From positions 1 to 9,754 of the forward strand of contig DAOTWP010000371.1 of the NCBI GenBank assembly GCA_034435675.1: 9,754 nucleotides of DNA, in the 5' to 3' direction. The notes beneath the pieces were generated by a model that ran no database searches, was not told the origin of the DNA, and was given only the letters and a program-made list of their open reading frames with translations. The position numbers and the translations under genes are program-made. This DNA comes from DAOTWP01 sp034435675 (GTDB taxonomy: Bacteria; Chloroflexota; Anaerolineae; Aggregatilineales; Phototrophicaceae). Below, in pieces: positions 1 through 5,977 of this stretch; the stretch's first letter is position 1, and each line of letters starts with the position of its first letter.

Positions 1-1
1 C

Positions 2-94
2 TGGCGCGAACTGCCTGCGTGCGCGGGCGAATTGAGTGATCTTGAACGCTGGGATATTGTTAATGCAGTGCGCGCCTCGGATGTTTCCGGGTAA
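2..94 (+). CDS. C-terminal end of a probable cytochrome c-like protein (partial)
   Basis: The second reading frame is open from the window edge to a TAA stop at 92-94 and encodes the last 30 residues of a protein that begins outside the window. The visible tail contains LSDLERWDIVNAVR preceded by a Leu-Pro-Ala stretch. This resembles the C-terminal helix of many class I c-type cytochrome domains, where a Met/Leu-Pro-Ala segment is followed by LS(D/E)xERWxxVxYxR. The haem CxxCH motif would lie upstream and cannot be seen, so the identification rests on this short tail alone. The next gene starts 26 bases downstream with its own ribosome binding site and no terminator lies between them, so the two are probably cotranscribed. 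An unrelated protein with a similar terminal helix is possible. Confidence 0.5.
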   Translation, partial: WRELPACAGELSDLERWDIVNAVRASDVSG

Positions 95-120
95 CGCCTT
101 TTGAAAGGAAATCGTTAACA

Positions 121-816
121 GTGCTGACTCTGACGTATGGTGACGAGAACGCGACGCTGGCAAAACAATTGGAAGCGGATTTGAGCCGCGCCAGGCTCAA
201 AATCAACGCGCAGGCAGACCCGGCGCAGCAGGTGCTGCTGGTGCTGGTGTCGCCGCGTTATGCACAGGACAAGCCAGTGCAGGATACCGTCTTTACCGCA
301 CTGGACGCCGGGCATTACATTGTCCCGATTCTGACGCAGAACGCGGCTCTGCCGAAGCCGCTAGACCATCTGCCCCACCTCGATTTCAGCGAGAACTATC
401 AGTTTGACGCCCTGCTGGAATATCTGGGGACACTGGGAGAAAACAATACACACTTCCCGATGAAGGTGCTGACTCCGCGCCAGCGCCGCCGCAACCGCCG
501 TGTTGGAGCGATCCTGGCATTTGTTGCTATCGGTATGTTTGTGCTGGCAGTGTGGGGCATTACTGCCGGGCTGGTCGGTTTCCCGGAAGAAGAGTATGAG
601 CAGGTGGAGACACAGGAAATCGCCACTATCAATGCTTTTGTGGATGACTATCTGCCGCGCAGCACACAGGAAGCAGCTCAGTTTGCAGCGACGGTAGATG
701 CAGTGCCGACCCGTCTGCGTCCGTTTGTCATCCAGACAGCAACGGCGTTGTGGGGTGGCGACCCCGCAGTGCAGGCAACGGCTTTACCTCCGGCGACAGC
801 AACATCCGCCCCCTGA
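121..816 (+). CDS. membrane-anchored TIR-like domain protein
   Basis: A 231-residue protein starting at GTG 121, preceded by GAAAGGA at 103-109. Residues 1-92 have a TIR_2-like pattern: LTLTYGDEN matches the VFxSYxxxD opening strand, VLLVLVSPRYAQD (38-50) matches the LSPxYxxS box, and HYIVPILTQ plus LDHLPHLDFS match the closing strand and the box-3 region. In catalytic NAD-cleaving TIR domains a Glu follows the box as SPxYxxSxWVxxE; here the aligned position is Thr56, with Asp55 beside it, so NADase activity looks doubtful. A basic stretch (QRRRNRR, 121-127) precedes one hydrophobic segment (128-153). The positive-inside rule therefore puts the TIR-like part in the cytoplasm and the roughly 77-residue tail outside. 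The tail ends in a Thr/Ala/Pro stretch. It lies between a cytochrome c-like tail and a flavoprotein gene 6 bases downstream, probably in one operon. Its function is unknown; a structural rather than enzymatic TIR-like fold is my preferred reading. Confidence 0.72.
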   Translation: MLTLTYGDENATLAKQLEADLSRARLKINAQADPAQQVLLVLVSPRYAQDKPVQDTVFTALDAGHYIVPILTQNAALPKPLDHLPHLDFSENYQFDALLEYLGTLGENNTHFPMKVLTPRQRRRNRRVGAILAFVAIGMFVLAVWGITAGLVGFPEEEYEQVETQEIATINAFVDDYLPRSTQEAAQFAATVDAVPTRLRPFVIQTATALWGGDPAVQATALPPATATSAP

Positions 817-822
817 TGAGAG

Positions 823-2007
823 ATGAGATGTGCCGCATTGACCGGGCAGGCAGACGCACACGGTTCGCTTGAAGTGTTGGTGATTGGCGCAGGTCCGGCG
901 GGTATCGCCTGCGCGTACTATTTAGACCGCGCGGGGATTCGCTATCGCGTCGTGGATCAGGCGGCGGTTATTGCTTCGACATGGGCGAGTCTGTATCCGT
1001 CGCTGCGCCTGAATACAACCAAATGGTTCTCGCACCTGCCGGATGCACCCATGCCGCGTCATTACTGGATTTTCCCGACAGGCAGGCAGTACCACAAGTA
1101 TCTCGAACGCTACATCGCCCGGCGGCAGTTTAACATCCGGCTCGGCGTCCGTGTAACGCATGTTGCCCGCGACGACGCTCTGTGGCGGGTAGAAACCAGC
1201 GCGGGCACCGAACGTGTGCCGTGTGTGATCCTCGCCACCGGGCGTTTTGGCAATCCCCATGTGCCTGACATTGAAGGACTGAACACTTTTGAAGGCACAG
1301 TGCTGCATGCGCATGACTATCATGGAGCTGAACCGTTTCGCGGGCAGCGCGTGATGCTTGTGGGCAATGGTCCCAGCGGGGTTGATCTCGCGCCGGAAAT
1401 CGGGCGTGTGACATCGTATCCCGTTCTGCTGGCGATGCGTACAGGAATCACGCTCAAACCGCGCTATCCGCTGGGGCTGCCCAAACACCTGTGGATGCTG
1501 CTGGCGGAACGTCTGCCCACCGCATGGGGCGAATGTCTGCTCGCTATTGTCGAGCGCCAGCAGTTTCGCAACCTGTCTGCTGTGGGAATCAAAACCCCCG
1601 CGCCGGGCGCAGTGAGTCAGGCAGCCGCCGCACGGGGACCGGAACTCATTCGCGCGGTACGTGCCGGGCAGGTGCGCTGTGTGGATGCGCCGCTGCGCTT
1701 CTATGGACGCTGCGCCGAATTGCAGGATGGCAGTGTCCATGAACTGGATACAGTTATACTGGCAACTGGCTATCGCCCCACTCTGTACCACTATCTCGAT
1801 TTCCCGGTGACGCGCGGCAAAGATGAATGGCCCCTGCGCGACCCGGCGAAAGACTCCAATGATGTAACCAACCGTGAAATCAAGGATGCGCCGGGGCTGT
1901 ATCTCGTGGGGGTGTTTTATCAGGGCAAGGGCGCGCTGTATAACTGCAACACGGAAGCAGAAGCGGCGGTGCAGCAGATCAAGCAGCGGCTCGCCACACT
2001 GCGTTGA
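823..2007 (+). CDS. FAD/NAD(P)-dependent flavin monooxygenase-like oxidoreductase
   Basis: A 394-residue two-dinucleotide-binding flavoprotein of the FMO/YUCCA type. The FAD-binding Rossmann motif GAGPAG is at 22-27, with the acidic end of strand 2 at Asp45. The NADPH-binding motif GNGPSG is at 181-186 and ATGYRP is at 314-319. Between them, FEGTVLHAHDY (156-166) fits the flavin-monooxygenase fingerprint FxGxxxHxxxY. The early STWASLYPSLRLNT segment (52-65) is also typical of this group. Such enzymes use NADPH and O2 to form a flavin hydroperoxide that oxygenates a soft nucleophile or a carbonyl; the substrate here cannot be read from sequence. The ATG at 823 is 6 bases after the previous stop and has only a weak Shine-Dalgarno sequence, so translational coupling is likely. 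The family usually has about 350-450 residues, so it looks complete. A thioredoxin-reductase-like enzyme is less likely because no CxxC redox pair is visible. Confidence 0.88.
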   Translation: MRCAALTGQADAHGSLEVLVIGAGPAGIACAYYLDRAGIRYRVVDQAAVIASTWASLYPSLRLNTTKWFSHLPDAPMPRHYWIFPTGRQYHKYLERYIARRQFNIRLGVRVTHVARDDALWRVETSAGTERVPCVILATGRFGNPHVPDIEGLNTFEGTVLHAHDYHGAEPFRGQRVMLVGNGPSGVDLAPEIGRVTSYPVLLAMRTGITLKPRYPLGLPKHLWMLLAERLPTAWGECLLAIVERQQFRNLSAVGIKTPAPGAVSQAAAARGPELIRAVRAGQVRCVDAPLRFYGRCAELQDGSVHELDTVILATGYRPTLYHYLDFPVTRGKDEWPLRDPAKDSNDVTNREIKDAPGLYLVGVFYQGKGALYNCNTEAEAAVQQIKQRLATLR

Positions 2008-2039
2008 CGCTTAACCGCTGCGCTGTACTGCGTCAATGC
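2001..2039 (+). other. hairpin overlapping the stop codon of the flavoprotein gene
   Basis: GCGTTGACGC (2001-2010) can pair with GCGTCAATGC (2030-2039): ten pairs including one G-T wobble, around a 19-base loop. The TGA stop at 2005-2007 lies in the 5' arm. No T-run follows, so it is not a canonical intrinsic terminator. It may mark or protect the 3' end of the operon transcript just before the next promoter. Confidence 0.4.
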
Positions 2040-2064
2040 GGGCGCAAGGGTGTTTGAATTCTAT

Positions 2065-2093
2065 TTGCTCCCCCTTTTCCGCTGGTGTATAGT
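2065..2093 (+). promoter_or_regulatory. sigma70-type promoter for the 2133-4122 gene pair
   Basis: TTGCTC (2065-2070) is separated by 17 bases from TATAGT (2088-2093), which matches TATAAT at five of six positions. Transcription would start near 2100. That excludes the in-frame GTG at 2085 as the translation start and supports the ATG at 2133. The -35 element is weak. Confidence 0.55.
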
Positions 2094-2132
2094 GGACACA
2101 CGGTAACTTCGCGCTCACAAAGGGTAGGCATT

Positions 2133-3188
2133 ATGTGGCGTTCGACACGCAAATTCATCTGGCGGTTTATGGTGATTTTCTCGTTCATCGTAAACCTTGT
2201 GCTGGTTGTGGTACTGCTGGTGCTGGCGCTGCTGCTGTTTGACATCAAGAATAATGTCGCCGAGCCGCTGCTCACCGGGCTGCACAGCAGCTTTGTGGGG
2301 TTGAGCGATGCGACCATTGACTGGACGATCCCGGTGCATGCCCGCGTTCCGGTGAATCTGGATGTACCGCTGAATACGACGACAGTGGTGATACTGACCG
2401 AAAACGTGCCGCTAAACGGCATTCAGGCACGGATTGATCTGCCGGGACTCAACGCCTACAATGTGCCCACCGTCGTGAACCTGACTCTGCCTGCCGGGAC
2501 GGAACTACCGGTCAGCCTGAGCCTGGTTGTGCCGGTGCGCGACTCGATTGCCGTAGACTTGCAGGTGCGCGCGGTCATCCCGCTGAACCAGACACAGCTC
2601 CGCGACCCGATAGAGAACCTGCGGCTGACGCTGGAGCCAATTGTGCGCGTGCTGTATAACCTGCCGGAAAACTATGGCGAAGTTCCCGGCTTCATCGGAC
2701 AGGTGTTCTCCGACAACCCGCCGGATTTACTCTCGGATGAACCGGAGTATGTCCGCAACCCGTGGCCCGGCTACTCCATCACCGCAGGCTTGAATTATCC
2801 CTATTTGTTTGAACCTGTGCCGCCTGAAAACCTCCCTCTGCCGACGGGCATTATTCCGCTGGGAGGCATTCCCGCGCTGGACGAAGGGTTGCGCCCCGAA
2901 TATTATGCTGGCGACAGCGATCCGGCGGCAGTCAACGCACAGGCGGAGCAAAACCTGAGTGCACAGGGCGTGCCCGAGCAGGCATATGATGGCAGCATGG
3001 GCAATGTGGTGCAGGCGAGTCGTGCGCAGGCGGCGGGCGTGCCACCAGCACAGGGCGCGCCCGCTACCGGTGGTCCACAGACAGGCGAGAGCGGGACTAA
3101 CCCACCCACCGGAGACACCGGAGGACAGCCAGCAGCAGCGCCAACCCCGCAGGAAGGCGATCTGGGGATTATCTCGCCTGGTGGGTGA
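2133..3188 (+). CDS. single-pass membrane protein with a beta-rich domain and a low-complexity tail, unknown function
   Basis: A 351-residue protein of no family I recognise. The ATG at 2133 is preferred over the in-frame GTG at 2085: AAAGGG (2119-2124) lies 8 bases upstream, and a promoter -10 box overlaps the GTG. The N-terminus is basic (MWRSTRK) and followed by a hydrophobic segment at about 12-36, so it is a signal anchor with the rest of the protein outside. Residues 65-160 alternate short Val/Leu/Pro strands in repeated forms such as VPVNLDVPL, VVNLTLPAGTELPVSL and VAVDLQV-like stretches, suggesting a beta sandwich or tandem beta hairpins. Residues 175-260 are rich in Pro, Tyr and Asn. 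The last 70 or so residues are an Ala/Gln/Gly/Pro linker without clear structure. No catalytic motif is seen. The methyltransferase gene starts 28 bases downstream and is probably cotranscribed. A cell-envelope structural or tethering role is only a guess. Confidence 0.82.
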   Translation: MWRSTRKFIWRFMVIFSFIVNLVLVVVLLVLALLLFDIKNNVAEPLLTGLHSSFVGLSDATIDWTIPVHARVPVNLDVPLNTTTVVILTENVPLNGIQARIDLPGLNAYNVPTVVNLTLPAGTELPVSLSLVVPVRDSIAVDLQVRAVIPLNQTQLRDPIENLRLTLEPIVRVLYNLPENYGEVPGFIGQVFSDNPPDLLSDEPEYVRNPWPGYSITAGLNYPYLFEPVPPENLPLPTGIIPLGGIPALDEGLRPEYYAGDSDPAAVNAQAEQNLSAQGVPEQAYDGSMGNVVQASRAQAAGVPPAQGAPATGGPQTGESGTNPPTGDTGGQPAAAPTPQEGDLGIISPGG

Positions 3189-3216
3189 GCGAGTATGTCA
3201 GGATAAAGGGGCGCGA

Positions 3217-4122
3217 ATGACACGGCAAGAAATGCCGGAAATCTGTGATTACGAGGGTTCTACCTATCGCACCGATTTCTGGGAAGGCAAGGGACGCACT
3301 TACGAGGACGGTGCGGAACGTGCTGCCCTGCGGCGCTTGCTGCCGGAGCACGGGCAGCGCATCCTCGAACTGGGCGCAGGCTTTGGGCGCATCAGCGATG
3401 AATACAGGATGTACCGGCAGGTGGTGCTGCTGGATTATTCGTTCTCGCAGTTGCAGTATGCACGCGAACGTTTGGGCGATGAACGCTTTATCTATGTGGC
3501 GGCAGATGCCTATCAACTGCCCTTCGCCGCCGGGGTGTTTGACGGTGCGACGATGATCCGGGTGATTCACCATTTTGCCGATGTTCCTGCTGTGCTTGCG
3601 GGGATCCGGCGGGTGCTGGCGCCTGGTGGCGTTTTCATTCTGGAGCATGCCAACAAGCGCAATCTAAAGGCGCTGCTGCGCTACGCCCTGCGGCGGCAGC
3701 AGTGGAGTCCCTATGACCGTGCACCGGTAGAGTTCGTCAAACTCAATTTCGATTTTCACCCGGCTTATATAGGCGACGCTTTGACTGCTGCCGGGTTCAG
3801 CGTGCAGCAGCGCGTGCCGGTGTCGTTCTTCCGGTTGGGGCTGCTTAAACGGGCGCTGCCAGCAGGGATGCTGGTGCGTGCTGACAGCCTGCTCCAGCGC
3901 ACCCCCTTGTATGTATCGCCCAGCATTTTTGTACGGGCTGTGGCAGGCGGTGAATTCGCTGGCAATGCCGCCGTCGCACTGGATGACCGCGAAGCGCTGT
4001 TTGCCGCACCAGGGAGCGGGGCTGTGCTGCGACGTGAGGGTGATTCGCTGGTCTGTACGCAGAGTGGGCTGCGTTGGGCAGTCCGCGATGGCATCTATGA
4101 CTTCAAGCAGCCTATAACCTGA
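3217..4122 (+). CDS. class I SAM-dependent methyltransferase with a degenerate Trm112-like C-terminus
   Basis: A 301-residue protein. ATG 3217 is chosen because AAAGGGG lies 5 bases upstream and the longer in-frame extension to 2959 would overlap the preceding gene by 230 bases. Class I methyltransferase motifs are in order: ILELGAGFG (49-57, motif I, SAM glycine loop), LLDYS (71-75, acidic residue at the end of strand 2), AADAYQLPFAAGVFD (95-109) and VLAPGGVFILEH (133-144). This is the Methyltransf_11 layout seen in UbiE-like and many small-molecule methyltransferases. Residues 260-296 end in SLVCTQSGLRWAVRDGIYDF, which resembles the Trm112/YbaR zinc domain (CPxC ... LxCxxCGxxYPIRDGIPxF). 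Only Cys280 of the four usual cysteines remains, so zinc binding is unlikely. Substrate unknown; it may act on a lipid or quinone, or regulate rather than catalyse through the tail. It follows the membrane-protein gene by 28 bases. Confidence 0.9.
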   Translation: MTRQEMPEICDYEGSTYRTDFWEGKGRTYEDGAERAALRRLLPEHGQRILELGAGFGRISDEYRMYRQVVLLDYSFSQLQYARERLGDERFIYVAADAYQLPFAAGVFDGATMIRVIHHFADVPAVLAGIRRVLAPGGVFILEHANKRNLKALLRYALRRQQWSPYDRAPVEFVKLNFDFHPAYIGDALTAAGFSVQQRVPVSFFRLGLLKRALPAGMLVRADSLLQRTPLYVSPSIFVRAVAGGEFAGNAAVALDDREALFAAPGSGAVLRREGDSLVCTQSGLRWAVRDGIYDFKQPIT

Positions 4123-4191
4123 CATGTTAGGTGCAAGGATACGGCAGGATTATCGCGTCAACTCTTAACCTGTCCTGCCTTCGGCAACTGC

Positions 4192-4220
4192 TTGACACAG
4201 GCACACAAAGACGTTACGCT
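4192..4220 (+). promoter_or_regulatory. promoter of the leader peptide-aspartate kinase unit
   Basis: A perfect -35 TTGACA (4192-4197) is followed after 17 bases by TACGCT (4215-4220), which keeps the T-A...T positions of a -10 box. The start would be near 4227, giving a leader of about 21 bases before the short peptide ORF and about 235 bases before the kinase. The strong -35 fits a promoter whose output is set downstream by attenuation. Confidence 0.6.
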
Positions 4221-4248
4221 ATTCGCATCTTGAGTTCAGGCAAATTCG

Positions 4249-4344
4249 ATGTTCATTTTTCTGGCTTTGAACAGCAGCAGCACTACTACCACTATGGGTA
4301 TGGGTACCACTCGCAATCTGCGGGGAGGTCGCTGCGTGCTGTGA
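4249..4344 (+). CDS. Thr/Met-rich leader peptide of an aspartate kinase attenuator
   Basis: A 31-codon ORF (ATG 4249, TGA 4342-4344), bounded upstream by an in-frame TGA at 4231. It begins MFIFLAL and then carries NSSSTTTTMGMGTT (residues 8-21), followed by an Arg/Gly-rich end. Six Thr codons (ACT/ACC) fall within ten codons, with two Met and three Ser codons beside them. All are products of, or neighbours to, the pathway that aspartate kinase opens. The layout matches thrL of enterobacteria: a promoter, a short peptide rich in the regulated amino acid, an intrinsic terminator, then the gene. Under Thr (or Met) shortage a ribosome should stall inside 4282-4311 and let transcription continue. 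The Shine-Dalgarno sequence is weak (AGG at 4238-4240). The leader composition and the terminator are seen directly; the mechanism is inferred. I know of no described example from this kind of organism. Confidence 0.75.
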   Translation: MFIFLALNSSSTTTTMGMGTTRNLRGGRCVL

Positions 4345-4399
4345 GGTCGCCGGAATAACTGAAGCGGGCAACCGAAAGCGTGTGGAACCTCCCACACGC
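4334..4399 (+). promoter_or_regulatory. candidate antiterminator pairing
   Basis: Bases 4334-4347 can pair with 4387-4399, the top of the terminator loop plus most of its 3' arm. There are 12 pairs: 4334-4338 with 4395-4399, 4340-4341 with 4393-4394, and 4343-4347 with 4387-4391, with C4339 bulged and one T/C mismatch. This structure and the terminator exclude each other. The leader stop codon (4342-4344) lies inside the 5' strand, so a ribosome that finishes the leader would cover it and allow termination, while a ribosome stalled on the Thr codons leaves it free. Alternatives are 4323-4329 with 4387-4393 (7 perfect pairs) and CCACTCGC (4307-4314) with the terminator 5' arm (7 of 8). Confidence 0.5.
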
Positions 4400-4405
4400 T
4401 TTTTT
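4375..4405 (+). terminator. intrinsic terminator (attenuator) between the leader peptide and aspartate kinase
   Basis: AAAGCGTGTGG (4375-4385) pairs without mismatch with CCACACGCTTT (4392-4402) around the 6-base loop AACCTC. Six T residues run from 4400 to 4405. It lies 30 bases after the leader stop and 57 bases before the kinase start. It is also far downstream of the methyltransferase stop and behind the kinase promoter, so its main role should be to stop leader transcripts. Confidence 0.88.
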
Positions 4406-4462
4406 GTTGTCTGCCGCTGCTGCTTCATCGGTCTTTAACCCTGAGAAAGAGTGAGGTTCACC

Positions 4463-5881
4463 ATGCGTACAATTACCATGAAATTTGGCGGGACATCCGT
4501 TGGCAGTCCAGAAGCCATCAGCAATGTGGTTGACATTGTCAAGGCAGCGGTCAGCGACGGTCAGCGTGTAATCGTGGTCGTCTCCGCAATGAGCGGTGTG
4601 ACCGATGACCTGCTGCGCTCTGTCGAGATGGCAAAACAGGGCGACCGCTGGGGGTATATGTCGCTGTCACAGAAACTACGTGACCGCCACGAAGAAGCGC
4701 TCAACCTGCTGCTGCCTGCCAGCGATGGGCGTGCCCAAACGATAACGCAGATCAACAAGCTGCTGGACGAACACCTGGAACTGTGTCAGGCGATTAACAT
4801 TCTGGGCGAAGCAACCCCGCGGGTCATTGATGCGATTGTCTCGTTTGGCGAGCGGATGAGCAGCCGCGTGGTGGCTGCTGCGATGCGCCAGCACGCTTTG
4901 CAGGCACAGGCATTCGATGCCGGACAGTTTTTGCGCACGGACGCCAATTATCAGGATGCCAACCCCAATTGGGAAGAGACGCAGGCGCGAATTAACCATC
5001 GTCTGCTGCCCATTCTGGCGGACGGTGTGACCCCGGTGATTACCGGCTTTCTGGGGGCTTCGCCCGATGATCATGTTACCACACTGGGGCGCGGCGGCAG
5101 CGATTTCAGTGGGGCAATCTTTGCGGCATATACTCACAGCGATGAGCTGATTATCTGGACGGATGTGGATGGCGTGATGACCACCGATCCGCGCCTGGAC
5201 AAACGGGCGCGCGTACTGTCGCAGGTGTCGTATACCGAAGTGGGCGAACTGGCATTTTATGGCGCAAAAGTGCTGCACCCCAAAACCGTGCAGCCAATTG
5301 TGAATCTGGGGATTCCGCTGTATGTGCGCAACACGTTTAATCCTGCGCACCCTGGCACGCTGATTTCAGCGGAAAGCGCCCCCAGCAACACAGTAATCAA
5401 GGCAGTGACCAGTATTCGCAGCGTCAGTATGCTGACGGTCAGCGGCAGAGGCATGCTGGGCGTACCGGGGATTGCCGGGCGCACGTTTCTGGCAACCGCG
5501 CGGGCAGGCGCCAGCATTCTGATGATCTCCCAGTCGTCGTCGGAGCAGAGCTTCTGCTTTACCGTGCGCGACGATGCTGCCCGTGCCGTGAAAAGCGCGG
5601 TCGAGGAAGAACTCGGCGCGGAAATTCGGCGGCGCGATGTGGACAGCGTGGAAGTCACCGGCGATATTGCCATTGTAACAGTGGTCGGCGCGGGTATGCG
5701 CGGGACGCCAGGGGTTGCCGGGCGGGTGTTTACAGCAATGGGCACTAAACGCCTGAATGTGCTGGCAATTGCACAGGGGTCGTCAGAATGCAGCATTTCA
5801 TTTGTGGTGGACGATCGCGATCTGGAGCACGCTGTAGTGACATTGCACGATCTGGCGCTGGAAGTTGCAGAAAATGCCTGA
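4463..5881 (+). CDS. lysC: aspartate kinase (aspartokinase), ThrA-type with tandem ACT domains
   Basis: Phosphorylates L-aspartate with ATP to give 4-phospho-L-aspartate, the first step to Lys, Thr, Met and diaminopimelate. The 472-residue protein has the amino-acid kinase domain at about 4-295: KFGGTSVG (7-14), SFGERMS (127-133), TTLGRGGSDFSG (206-217) and IWTDVDGVMTTDPR (231-244). Two ACT domains follow at about 320-390 and 403-470. Their motifs SGRGMLGVPGIAGRTF, ILMISQSSSE and VLAIAQGSSECSISFVV closely resemble those of E. coli ThrA and LysC rather than the alpha/beta-type LysC of Bacillus. No homoserine dehydrogenase domain is fused and the next gene is convergent, so it is monofunctional and probably monocistronic. 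ATG 4463 is preferred over GTG 4451 because GTGAGG (4451-4456) is well placed as its Shine-Dalgarno sequence. Expression is probably controlled by the Thr/Met-rich leader and terminator upstream, and activity by amino-acid binding to the ACT domains. The gene could equally be named thrA-like. Confidence 0.96.
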   Translation: MRTITMKFGGTSVGSPEAISNVVDIVKAAVSDGQRVIVVVSAMSGVTDDLLRSVEMAKQGDRWGYMSLSQKLRDRHEEALNLLLPASDGRAQTITQINKLLDEHLELCQAINILGEATPRVIDAIVSFGERMSSRVVAAAMRQHALQAQAFDAGQFLRTDANYQDANPNWEETQARINHRLLPILADGVTPVITGFLGASPDDHVTTLGRGGSDFSGAIFAAYTHSDELIIWTDVDGVMTTDPRLDKRARVLSQVSYTEVGELAFYGAKVLHPKTVQPIVNLGIPLYVRNTFNPAHPGTLISAESAPSNTVIKAVTSIRSVSMLTVSGRGMLGVPGIAGRTFLATARAGASILMISQSSSEQSFCFTVRDDAARAVKSAVEEELGAEIRRRDVDSVEVTGDIAIVTVVGAGMRGTPGVAGRVFTAMGTKRLNVLAIAQGSSECSISFVVDDRDLEHAVVTLHDLALEVAENA

Positions 5882-5913
5882 GGTGGGTGGTAACGAAGGC
5901 AGATTTGGCGTGT

Positions 5914-5934
5914 GGGGCGCAGCGTTCGCGCCCC
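5914..5934. other. hairpin between convergent genes
   Basis: GGGGCGC (5914-5920) and GCGCCCC (5928-5934) form a perfect 7-pair stem with a 7-base loop between the aspartate kinase stop and the converging RRM gene. There is no T-run on either strand, so it is at best a pause or factor-dependent end for either transcript. Confidence 0.4.
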
Positions 5935-5977
5935 GCTGGTGCTGCTGGGCTGTAGCCTGCACTTACTCCGCCCTGGC

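Noticed and set aside
922..1791. 289-codon open frame antisense to the flavoprotein gene
   Set aside because: The plus strand carries clear FMO motifs throughout; the antisense product has no recognisable domain and arises from GC-biased codon use.
2085..2132. Upstream GTG start for the membrane protein
   Set aside because: The proposed -10 box overlaps it and it has no Shine-Dalgarno sequence, while ATG 2133 has AAAGGG at good spacing followed by a normal signal-anchor N-terminus.
2959..3216. N-terminal extension of the methyltransferase
   Set aside because: It overlaps the preceding gene in another frame, is Arg/Gln/His-rich without similarity to methyltransferases, and ATG 3217 has its own ribosome binding site.
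4131..4358. 75-codon frame reading QQQHYYHYGYGYHSQ over the leader region, which could look like a His/Tyr leader peptide
   Set aside because: Its start precedes the promoter, so the transcript from 4192-4220 would not contain it. The His/Tyr run is the frame-shifted reading of the Ser/Thr/Met codons, and aspartate kinase has no link to His or Tyr supply.
5914..5934. Hairpin after aspartate kinase as an intrinsic terminator
   Set aside because: The stem is good but no T-run follows on either strand, so it is listed only as a hairpin.
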